6,164 nt of DNA from Bacteroidota bacterium (GTDB lineage Bacteria; Bacteroidota; Ignavibacteria; SZUA-365; JAADGX01). The notes under the pieces were generated by a model. That model did not search any database. It saw only the letters and a list, made by a program, of their open reading frames with translations, and was not told where the DNA came from. Made by a program: the position numbers and the translations under genes. The DNA is taken from positions 1 through 6,164 of the forward strand of contig JALUUP010000488.1 of NCBI GenBank assembly GCA_027021285.1, given 5' to 3'. Below, piece after piece: positions 1-5,522 of the stretch (within the stretch, counting starts at the first letter, position 1; each line of letters starts with the position of its first letter).

Positions 1-97
1 ACTTGATAGAAGAAATTTATGCGTTGTCAAGAGAACTCTTCGCTTTGCCTCGAAACGCCCTCCGTTCCTCGCCAGTGCATGCGCACCGGAATCCGCC

Positions 98-126
98 TTG
101 CCCGTTCCAAGGAATCCCGCTATTTT
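98..126 (+). promoter_or_regulatory. Weak candidate sigma-70-type promoter upstream of the epimerase gene
   Basis: TTGCCC (98-103) and TATTTT (121-126) are separated by exactly 17 bases. Each hexamer matches the sigma-70 consensus at 4 of 6 positions. The -10 element ends 50 bases before the ATG at 177, leaving room for a short 5' leader. Matches of this quality occur by chance, and the organism's promoter preferences are unknown, so this is only a candidate. Confidence 0.22.
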
Positions 127-176
127 GCCTCTGTGACAACAACGTGTCGCGTCTTCGACACCAACAGCGGGAAACC

Positions 177-587
177 ATGATTAAAAAAATCTCTCATATC
201 GGTATCGCGGTCGGGGACCTGGAAAGCGCGCGTGACGTATTCCGGCGAATTCTCAATCTCGAACCTTCCGCGACCGAGCGGGTCGAGGGGCAGAAGGTGC
301 AGGTCAGCTCCTTCCGCCTGGGTGAAAGCAGCATCGAGCTTACACAGGCAACGAGCGGGGACTCGCCCATTGCCCGCTTCATCGAAAAGCGCGGCGAGGG
401 CATCCACCACCTTGCTTTCGAGGTGGACGACATCCGGACCGAGCTTCGGCGCCTCAAGGAAGCCGGCGTCCAGTTGATCGATGAGGAGCCCCGCCTAGGG
501 GCTGACAACTGCCTTGTGGCGTTCATCCATCCCCGCTCCGCCAACGGCGTGCTGGTGGAGCTCTGCCAGAAAGCGGAAAAGGCTTGA
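177..587 (+). CDS. mce: Methylmalonyl-CoA epimerase (VOC superfamily)
   Basis: Encodes a 136-residue cytoplasmic enzyme of the vicinal-oxygen-chelate fold. It should interconvert (2S)- and (2R)-methylmalonyl-CoA, linking propionyl-CoA carboxylation or decarboxylation to the B12-dependent mutase and succinyl-CoA. Two babab VOC modules are visible. The first starts with KISHIGIAV at residues 4-12, the second with GEGIHHLAFEVDDI at 73-86. Predicted metal ligands by family analogy are H7, E54, H78 and E128; the C-terminal GVLVELCQ motif (124-131) is typical of the family. The length is normal. The frame is open back to position 3 (TTG), but family homology begins exactly at the ATG at 177, so the 58-residue upstream extension was rejected. 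The ribosome-binding site is poor (AGCGGGA about 4 bases upstream). No mutase or carboxylase gene is visible in the window, so the pathway context is assumed from the family. Identity is secure; exact substrate preference is inferred. Confidence 0.93.
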   Translation: MIKKISHIGIAVGDLESARDVFRRILNLEPSATERVEGQKVQVSSFRLGESSIELTQATSGDSPIARFIEKRGEGIHHLAFEVDDIRTELRRLKEAGVQLIDEEPRLGADNCLVAFIHPRSANGVLVELCQKAEKA

Positions 588-660
588 GTGAGCATCTCAA
601 TGCGTGCGGGAAAAAGCGTGTTCGTTATGGATCGACTTTTCCCAGGGTGACGGAAGTTAA

Positions 661-1330
661 ATGACATTGATCAACACGGTCACGTCATTCCCGCGAAAGC
701 GGGAATCCATTACCCCGTTCTCTGGGCCCCGCGGTTCCATGAATGGACCGCTTCGCCCTTCGACTACGCTCAGGGCTACGGAAAGAAAAAGTTCGATTAC
801 GCGCAGGGCTTTGCTTAGGATGACAGTATCCGGCATAACATTCATCAACACGGCCACGTCATTCCCGCGAAAGCGGGAATCCATTACGCCGACCCCTGAA
901 CCCTGCGGTTCCATGAATGGACCGCTTCGCCCTTCGACTCCGCTCAGGGCTACAGGAAGAAAGAGCTCAATTACGCGCAGGACTTTGCTGAGGATAACAG
1001 AGTCCGGCATGACATCCATCAACACGGTCACGTCATTCCCGCGAAAGCGGGAATCCATTACCCCGTTCTCTGGGCCCCGCGGTTCCATGAAGGGACCGCT
1101 CCGCCCTTCGACTCCGCTCAGGGCTACAGGAAGAAAGAGCTCAATTACGCGCAGGACTTTGCTTAGGATAACAGAGTCCGGCATGACATCCATCAACACG
1201 GTCACGTCATTCCCGCGAAAGCGGGAATCCATTACCCCGACCCCTGGACCCCGAGGTTCCATGAAGGTACCGCTCCGCCCTTCGACTCCGCTCGGGGCTA
1301 CGCTTACGGTTACGGTATCCAGCATGATTC
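661..1330. repeat. Tandem array of four 174-bp composite repeat units
   Basis: Four head-to-tail units start at 661, 835, 1009 and 1183; the last is shortened and degenerates near 1330. Landmarks recur at exactly 174-bp steps. The palindrome ATTCCCGCGAAAGCGGGAAT lies at 687-706, 861-880, 1035-1054 and 1209-1228 (8-bp stem, GAAA loop). The element GCCCTTCGACTCCGCTCAGGGC, with small variants, lies at 755-776, 929-950, 1103-1124 and 1277-1298. Each full unit also carries a TTACGCGCAG...TTTGCT segment leading into GGATRACA. The period is 58 codons and stops happen to be absent, so long open frames cross the array on both strands (about 661-1458 plus and 657-1382 minus). These encode only repeat-derived peptide and are not genes. 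The units look like stacked REP-type elements that were then tandemly duplicated. They fill most of the gap between mce and uvrC. Confidence 0.92.
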
Positions 1331-1346
1331 GGGGTCTGGAGACCCC
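1331..1346. repeat. Short palindrome GGGGTCTGGAGACCCC at the right end of the array
   Basis: GGGGTCT (1331-1337) and AGACCCC (1340-1346) are perfect inverted copies around GG. As a hairpin this gives about six GC-rich pairs with a TGGA loop. No T-run follows directly (TCCTACAATCC), so it is not a good intrinsic terminator. Its position, where the fourth 174-bp unit breaks down, suggests another inserted palindromic repeat. Confidence 0.5.
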
Positions 1347-1422
1347 TCCTACAATCCTAATGAGCCGTGGGGTATTCGCCAATCCGTCAATCCCTATAAC
1401 CTATGACCTCTCACCTCGGCCT

Positions 1423-1456
1423 GTTTTTTTACTTTTTACCTTTTACTTTATTACTT
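1423..1456. repeat. T-rich low-complexity tract upstream of uvrC
   Basis: A run of seven T (1424-1430) continues as repeated TTTTTAC/TTTTAC words to about 1456. It lies 70-100 bases before the uvrC start, and no strong stem immediately precedes the T-run, so I do not call it a terminator. It could be another dispersed simple repeat or an AT-rich promoter-proximal element. Confidence 0.45.
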
Positions 1457-1493
1457 GATCCTCGTCTGTCCTCAAACCCAGGACATCCATGAA

Positions 1494-1529
1494 ATGAACC
1501 ACCCCAGGCACCATAACATCCATCAGTGA
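1494..1529 (+). other. Possible 11-codon leader ORF overlapping the uvrC start
   Basis: ATG at 1494 opens an 11-codon frame (MNHPRHHNIHQ) whose TGA (1527-1529) overlaps the uvrC GTG (1526-1528) as GTGA. AGGA at 1480-1483 lies 10 bases before this ATG and 5 bases before another ATG at 1489, which itself stops after two codons. The uvrC GTG has no Shine-Dalgarno of its own, so translational coupling from the mini-ORF is conceivable. A frame this short can arise by chance. Confidence 0.2.
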
Positions 1530-3439
1530 AAAAGAAGGCGCACACGGCTGACACGGAAGGCGGAGCAAACCACGACGGGCTCTTATATCCGGAAAACCTC
1601 CTGCAAAAACTGGAGCACATTCCCGCCGCCCCGGGCGTGTACCTGTTCAGGGACGACAAGGGAACGATTATCTACGTGGGCAAGGCCAAGAGTCTCCGGC
1701 CACGCGTGCGCAGTTACTTCCAGGAGCGGGGCGCGCCGGATCCGAAACGCAGAATCCTGGTATCGAAAATCGCCGACGTGGAAATCATCGTCACCGACTC
1801 CGAAGTGGAAGCCCTCCTCCTGGAAAACAACCTCATCAAGGAGCACGCTCCCCGCTACAACGTCCGGCTCAAGGACGACAAGAGTTACCCGTACATCCGC
1901 ATCACCAACGAGCCCTATCCACGGGTTTTTCCCACCCGCAACCGGGTCCGGGACGGCTCGCGGTACTTCGGTCCCTACACCGACGTCAAGGCAATGAAAT
2001 CCATGCTGCGGACGATCCGCTCCATCTTTCCCATCCGGAGCTGTGACTACCACCTCACGGAAGAGACCATCGCGAAAAAGAAAGTCGCTCTCTGCCTCGA
2101 CTACCAGATCGGTAAGTGCGAAGGCCCCTGCGAGGGACTCGTATCGAACCAGGACTACCGGAACATGATCGACCAGGTGGAGAGACTTCTGAAAGGCAAG
2201 ACCCGCGCCCTCCAACGCGTGCTGGAACAGGAAATGGTCGAGGCCTCCGAATCGCTGGAGTTCGAGAAAGCGGCAATCTTCCGCAACCGCCTGAACGCCC
2301 TGAAGAAATACCAGGAACGCCAGAAGGTCGTGTACACCGACGACGTGGACCGCGACATCGTGGTCATGGCCGCCGAGGACCAGGACGCGGTGGGGGTGGT
2401 GTTCCGCGTGCGGGACGGAAAGATCGTGGGGAAGCAGCACTTCACGTTCACCGGGGCAGCGTACCAGGAACTTCGCGACATCATCGAAATTCTTCTCCAG
2501 CGCTACTACTCGGGAACGGAGGACATCCCGCGGGAGATTTTTATCCAGGACGACATCGAATCCGCCGTTTCGATTTCGGACTGGCTGACGGAGAAGGCGG
2601 GACGCAAGGTCCAGGTGCTGGCGCCCAAGATCGGGGAGAAAGCCCGGCTGGTGAAAATGAGCCTCGCAAACGCGAAATACCTGCTGGACGAAATCAAGCT
2701 CCAGCGGGCCAAGGCGGAGACGCTGGTTCCCCGTTCCATCACCGCCCTCCAGCGGGATCTTCGATTGAAAGCGCCTCCCCTGCGCATCGAGTGCTTCGAC
2801 ATTTCGCATACGCAGGGCAGCGAAACCGTGGCTTCCATGGTCGTGTTCGTGGATGGCAAGCCGCGAAAACGCGAGTACCGGAAGTACCACGTCAAGAGCG
2901 TGGAAGGCGTGGACGACTTCGCGTCCATGAAGGAAATCGTGGGAAGGCGCTACCGGCGCGTCTCGGACGAAGGACTCCCCCTGCCCGACCTCATCGTGAT
3001 CGACGGCGGCAAGGGGCAGCTCTCCAGCGCGGTGGAAGCCCTGTCCGCCTTGGAGCTGGGTTCGCTTCCGGTCATCGGGCTGGCCAAGCGACTGGAGGAG
3101 GTATTCCTTCCCGGCGAAAGCATTCCCCAGAACATACCCAAGACATCGTCGGGGCTCAAGCTTCTCCAGCGCATCCGCGACGAGGCGCACCGGTTCGCCG
3201 TCACCTTCCATCGCTCCCTGCGGGAAAAGCGCACGCTCCGCACCGAGCTGGAGGAAATCGAGGGCATCGGCGAGAAGCGCGCCCGGGACCTGCTGGAAAC
3301 GTTCGGTTCGGTTCGCGGCGTTCAATCCGCTCCCGTCGAGGACCTGGCAAACGTCGTGGGATGGAGCGCGGCCCGCAACGTGTACGCGCATTTTCACGAA
3401 GTCGAAGAGACGGCGGAAGAAGCGCCCCCGGATGAATAA
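1526..3439 (+). CDS. uvrC: UvrABC excinuclease subunit C
   Basis: Encodes a 637-residue cytoplasmic nuclease that joins UvrB at DNA lesions and makes the 3' and 5' incisions of nucleotide excision repair. The order of domains is complete. The N-terminal GIY-YIG nuclease spans about 34-112 (GVY 37-39, YVG 50-52, conserved R60, metal-ligand E100). Cysteines C173, C190, C198 and C202 match the positions reported to bind a 4Fe-4S cluster in UvrC. The UVR motif that contacts UvrB is at about 233-268. The RNase H-like C-terminal nuclease carries D425 (FDISH), D493 (VIDGGKGQL) and H555. Tandem helix-hairpin-helix motifs occupy about 574-625, followed by an acidic tail. GTG at 1526 is the only ATG/GTG/TTG start between an in-frame TAA (1514-1516) and the nuclease domain; it gives a slightly long N-terminus and has no clear ribosome-binding site. 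I saw no damage-response operator. The TPR gene follows after 57 bases on the same strand. Confidence 0.97.
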   Translation: MKKKAHTADTEGGANHDGLLYPENLLQKLEHIPAAPGVYLFRDDKGTIIYVGKAKSLRPRVRSYFQERGAPDPKRRILVSKIADVEIIVTDSEVEALLLENNLIKEHAPRYNVRLKDDKSYPYIRITNEPYPRVFPTRNRVRDGSRYFGPYTDVKAMKSMLRTIRSIFPIRSCDYHLTEETIAKKKVALCLDYQIGKCEGPCEGLVSNQDYRNMIDQVERLLKGKTRALQRVLEQEMVEASESLEFEKAAIFRNRLNALKKYQERQKVVYTDDVDRDIVVMAAEDQDAVGVVFRVRDGKIVGKQHFTFTGAAYQELRDIIEILLQRYYSGTEDIPREIFIQDDIESAVSISDWLTEKAGRKVQVLAPKIGEKARLVKMSLANAKYLLDEIKLQRAKAETLVPRSITALQRDLRLKAPPLRIECFDISHTQGSETVASMVVFVDGKPRKREYRKYHVKSVEGVDDFASMKEIVGRRYRRVSDEGLPLPDLIVIDGGKGQLSSAVEALSALELGSLPVIGLAKRLEEVFLPGESIPQNIPKTSSGLKLLQRIRDEAHRFAVTFHRSLREKRTLRTELEEIEGIGEKRARDLLETFGSVRGVQSAPVEDLANVVGWSAARNVYAHFHEVEETAEEAPPDE

Positions 3440-3496
3440 CCCGGGCGTCGTCGCACGCATCACGAATCAGAAACGCAATCGGTCATTACTTTGAAC

Positions 3497-4588
3497 ATGC
3501 ACGGATTCATACGAATACTTGCCGCGCGTTTCCTCGCCGCCGTCCTGCTCCTGTCACCGGGCGCCACGGGCAACGCAAAGGAAAACGCGGAGCAACATCG
3601 AAACCCATCCTGGACGCTGGCCGCGAAGGCGGACTCGATTCTCCTGCGGGCCATTGATCTCTCGGGCCGCCAGCGTTACACCGCCGCCCTGGAGACATTC
3701 GACGAGGTCATCCATCTCGCTCCCCGCCATCCCGCCGGGTACCTGAACAAGGCCATCCTGCTGGAAGTCATGTCGCTGGACTTCGAAACGCCCGTGCCGC
3801 AACCGGAGTTCTCCGGTCTCCTGGAGAAGGCGGAGCGCCGCGCCGACAGACTGATTTCCCGCCACCCGGCCAGCGGCGAAGGGTACTACTACAAGGGCAT
3901 GGTGCATAGCTACCTCGCCTACTACGAGTTCCGGGACGGGGACAACTGGCTGAGCGGGCTGTCGCACGGCATACGCGCCGCGTCCTGGCTCGAGGATTGC
4001 CTGGAACGGGACAGCTCCGCGTACGACGCTTTCACGGGTCTGGGAACGTACTACTTCTGGAAAAGCGAGCGGATGTCGTTCCTGAACTGGGTGCCGTTCG
4101 TCGAGGACATGCGGGAACCGGCGCTCCGCATGCTGGAGGTTGCGCGGAAAAAGGCGCGGTACACCGCGGCTCAGGCAGTGAACTCCCTGGTCTGGATCCA
4201 GATTCACCGGGAAAAGTACCGGCAAGCGGAACGGGAAGCCCTCTCCATCCTGAAGCGCTACCCGGCCAACCGCCTCTTCCTGTGGGGACTGGCTTCGGCC
4301 GCGGAAAAGGCGGGCAGGTGGAAGAAAGCGCGAACGGCCTACGAACGCATCGTGGCGTCAATCGACAACGAGGTGCGGGAGAGCGGGTACATCGAGATCC
4401 AGGCTCGGGCGAAGATCGCTCTCATGAGCCATCAACTCGGTGACCGGGAACGCGCGGCCAAGGAATGCCGGTGGGTACTGGGTCGAAGGAACATCCGGCT
4501 GGAGAAATTCACCCCAAACGGATCGGAGCGCATCAGGCGGAGAATGCAGGAAATGGCAGAGCTGGCGGAAGAGTTGGGAATCAGGTAG
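3497..4588 (+). CDS. Exported tetratricopeptide-repeat protein of unknown function
   Basis: Encodes 363 residues from ATG 3497; a TTG at 3491 would add two residues. The N-terminus is a Sec-type signal peptide: charged start, hydrophobic core at about 8-20 (AARFLAAVLLLS) and a likely cleavage after TGNA (A27). There is no lipobox cysteine, so a periplasmic or secreted protein is expected. The mature part is helical with TPR-like hairpins: 55-87 (RQRYTAALETFDEVIHLAP), about 225-265 (YRQAEREALSILKRYP), about 266-290 (GRWKKARTAYERIV) and 300-330. Between them is a distinctive segment, GTYYFWKSERMSFLNWVPF (183-201), followed by VNSLVWIQ (228-235) and NRLFLWGLA (258-266). I associate this pattern with uncharacterised TPR proteins in several phyla. 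TPRs usually mediate protein contacts; no catalytic motif is seen. Composition matches uvrC, and the 57-base gap without a T-run terminator allows co-transcription. A functional link with repair is not supported, since this protein should leave the cytoplasm. Confidence 0.85.
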   Translation: MHGFIRILAARFLAAVLLLSPGATGNAKENAEQHRNPSWTLAAKADSILLRAIDLSGRQRYTAALETFDEVIHLAPRHPAGYLNKAILLEVMSLDFETPVPQPEFSGLLEKAERRADRLISRHPASGEGYYYKGMVHSYLAYYEFRDGDNWLSGLSHGIRAASWLEDCLERDSSAYDAFTGLGTYYFWKSERMSFLNWVPFVEDMREPALRMLEVARKKARYTAAQAVNSLVWIQIHREKYRQAEREALSILKRYPANRLFLWGLASAAEKAGRWKKARTAYERIVASIDNEVRESGYIEIQARAKIALMSHQLGDRERAAKECRWVLGRRNIRLEKFTPNGSERIRRRMQEMAELAEELGIR

Positions 4589-4623
4589 AGCGATGATGGA
4601 TGTTGGATTTGCTTTGAAAAGAA

Positions 4624-4665
4624 GTTGAACGTTGGAACGTTATAACGTTGGAACGTTCCAACGTT
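4624..4665. repeat. GTTNNAAC octamer tandem array, copy A
   Basis: Five units in 8-base register (the first lacks one base) read GTTGAAC, GTTGGAAC, GTTATAAC, GTTGGAAC, GTTCCAAC, then GTT. Each unit is a small palindrome (GTT...AAC) and each junction makes AACGTT. It starts 35 bases after the TPR stop codon. A sister array sits at 4883-4933. Confidence 0.85.
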
Positions 4666-4667
4666 TT

Positions 4668-4700
4668 CCTTTGCGTCCTTTGCGCTTTCTTTGCGTTTTT
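4668..4700. repeat. TTTGCG simple direct repeat
   Basis: CTTTGCG occurs three times in quick succession (within 4669-4695), separated by TC and CTTT, and ends in a T-run. It directly abuts octamer array A. It shows no coding character and looks like one of several low-complexity elements in this gap. The following stretch to about 4790 (purine-rich GGAGACAAAGGGACGGGGAG) shows nothing I can assign. Confidence 0.6.
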
Positions 4701-4798
4701 GACGGTTAAATAATGACCGAAGAGCGGACAAGGAGACAAAGGGACGGGGAGAAAAGGAGAATGCATCTCGTGTATCTAGTGTTTCATCAACGGAAACC

Positions 4799-4826
4799 GT
4801 CATTCCGGACTTGATCCGGAATCCAT
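4799..4826. repeat. REP-like palindrome related to the 174-bp array palindrome
   Basis: ATTCCGGA (4802-4809) and TCCGGAAT (4815-4822) form a perfect 8-bp stem around CTTGA. The flanks GTC on the left and CCATT on the right are the same as those around the ATTCCCGC/GCGGGAAT palindromes at 687, 861, 1035 and 1209. Here it is a single copy. It resembles dispersed palindromes known from many proteobacterial genomes, such as REP sequences and the ATTCCC...GGGAAT class. Confidence 0.75.
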
Positions 4827-4833
4827 TGCGATG

Positions 4834-4867
4834 ATTTGAAAATTGAAATTTGAGATTTGGAATTTGG
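4834..4867. repeat. Imperfect TTTGAAA/TTTGGAA low-complexity repeat
   Basis: Seven-base-like words (TTTGAAA, ATTGAAA, TTTGAGA, TTTGGAA, TTTGG) follow one another without a reading-frame signature. It lies between the REP-like palindrome and octamer array B and belongs to the same repeat patchwork. Confidence 0.6.
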
Positions 4868-4882
4868 CGCTTCTCGACGACA

Positions 4883-4933
4883 GGTGGAACGTTTGAACGT
4901 TGGAACGTTTGAACGTTTGAACATTCTAACGTT
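4883..4933. repeat. GTTNNAAC octamer tandem array, copy B
   Basis: Six octamers in strict 8-base register: GGTGGAAC, GTTTGAAC, GTTGGAAC, GTTTGAAC, GTTTGAAC, ATTCTAAC, then GTT. The end units are degenerate and the inner ones near-perfect. Both arrays A and B end in AACGTTTTC. Array B stops within about 10 bases of the point where recognisable IS256 transposase sequence is broken (4942). Confidence 0.85.
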
Positions 4934-4941
4934 TTCTTTAA

Positions 4942-5409
4942 CAGAAGTTTTAACAATGCCTGATCAGAGGGAAAAACGCTTTTGGTCTTGGTGACTTTTC
5001 GCATTTGACGATGAAGCGCCTCAATCGCATTGGTCGTGTATATCACGCGTCTCAAACACTCCGGATACGAGAAAAACGTTGCCAGATTATCCCAGTTTGT
5101 GCGCTATGAAGAAACCACCTTCGGATATTTGTTCCCCCAGGTATCGGCAAACTTGTCAAGCGCCATCCGGCCGGCTTCCTCGGTGGCAGCTTTGCAGACA
5201 GGCTTCAAGTCTTTGATTACCGCTCTGCGGTCTTTCCATGACACGTAATTCATCGAGCGCCGGATCTGGTGAATAATGCATTGCTGTACTTCGGTGCGGG
5301 GAAAGATGCTGCGGATCGCTTCGGGGAAGCTGCTCAATCCATCAACACACGCAATGAAGATATCTTTAACACCACGGTTCGATAAATCCGTCAACACGGA
5401 TTGCCAATA
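4942..5409 (-). pseudogene. IS256-family (mutator-type) transposase fragment with an internal amber stop
   Basis: One continuous frame of about 156 codons shows the central and catalytic region of an IS256-type DDE transposase. It starts YWQSVLTDLSNRGVKDIF, then CVDGLSSFPEAI (second catalytic Asp in CVDG), CIIHQIRRS (the C-x2-H motif), NYVSWKDRRAV, NWDNLATFFSYP, and TTNAIEALHRQMRKVTKTK (catalytic Glu in NAIEAL), ending at DQALLKLL. TAG at 5104-5106 interrupts the frame in VVSS*RTNWDN, where relatives usually carry Trp, so a single TGG-to-TAG change explains it; there is no frameshift. The first catalytic Asp is lost with the N-terminal deletion. Beyond 4942 the frame runs on through repeats to about 4432, but that part is not transposase. 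Confidence 0.9.
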
Positions 5410-5429
5410 CCGACCACATCGTAAAATGA

Positions 5430-5457
5430 CCGTTTACACAAAAATCCTGACACTCCC
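5430..5457 (-). repeat. Candidate 5' terminal sequence of the IS256-family remnant
   Basis: On the minus strand this reads GGGAGTGTCAGGATTTTTGT followed by GTAAACGG. I recognise this as the style of terminus (GTGTC... then TTGTGTAAA) seen in IS256-family elements. Its place just upstream of the transposase fragment and in the correct orientation supports this. With the opposite end missing, the inverted-repeat partner cannot be verified here. Confidence 0.5.
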
Positions 5458-5477
5458 GTATTTTTATTTGCCAAGAC

Positions 5478-5503
5478 CGAGGCGGCGATGCAACGCCGCC
5501 TCG
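5478..5503 (-). terminator. GC-rich hairpin downstream of the propeller-like gene, possible terminator
   Basis: CGAGGCGGCG (5478-5487) and CGCCGCCTCG (5494-5503) form a perfect 10-bp stem with a 6-base loop, ATGCAA. It lies 19 bases beyond the stop of the minus-strand gene, the usual place for a terminator. The bases after the stem are not a T-run on either strand (GGTCTTGGCAAATAAAAA on the minus strand), so a canonical intrinsic terminator is doubtful. It could instead stabilise the mRNA 3' end or be another palindromic repeat. Confidence 0.45.
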
Positions 5504-5522
5504 AATAATTTAACCCTGAGCG

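Larger units (their letters stand above)
4942..5457 (-). mobile_element. Degenerate, internally deleted IS256-family insertion sequence remnant
   Basis: Reading on the minus strand, the remnant begins with a sequence that looks like an IS256-family terminus (5457 down to about 5430). It then passes within about 20 bases into the middle of a transposase frame (from about 5409) and ends abruptly at about 4942, beside octamer array B. Intact relatives encode roughly 400 residues; here about the first 200 and the last 80 or so are missing. The far terminal repeat is absent, so no target-site duplication can be assessed. The element cannot be autonomous. Confidence 0.8.

Noticed and set aside
3..176. 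N-terminal extension of the epimerase from TTG at 3
   Set aside because: The extension has no VOC-family similarity. The family start coincides with ATG 177, and the extra residues are Pro/Arg-rich as in untranslated GC-rich DNA.
608..643. Hairpin GGGAAAA (608-614) / TTTTCCC (637-643) after mce as a terminator
   Set aside because: Seven-base stem with a 22-base loop and no following T-run; too weak to call.
661..1330. CRISPR array
   Set aside because: The 174-bp period is far too long, the whole unit is conserved rather than alternating repeat and unique spacer, and no cas genes are visible.
657..1458. Long open frames on both strands with a repetitive protein (265 and 241 residues)
   Set aside because: The repeat is at the DNA level, with a 174-bp period divisible by three that keeps frames open on both strands. 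Palindromes dominate, and the peptide (FPRKRESITP type) is the usual artefact of such repeats.
3427..3445. CCCGG/CCGGG stem spanning the uvrC stop as a terminator
   Set aside because: Only five base pairs, loop contains the stop codon, and no T-run follows.
1583..3463. 626-residue open frame antisense to uvrC and a 439-residue frame in another plus frame (2116-3435)
   Set aside because: Shadows of a GC-rich gene. uvrC shows full domain structure and catalytic residues; the shadow translations are low-complexity, rich in R, G, P or H, without recognisable domains.
4624..4933. Octamer arrays as CRISPR or iteron-type origin
   Set aside because: Units of 8 bases without spacers exclude CRISPR. 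No replication initiator gene or AT-rich unwinding region accompanies them, so an origin is unsupported.
4432..4941. Continuation of the minus-strand transposase frame to 4432
   Set aside because: After DQALLKLL the translation turns into repeat-derived peptide and then overlaps the TPR gene antisense; no transposase C-terminal motifs follow.
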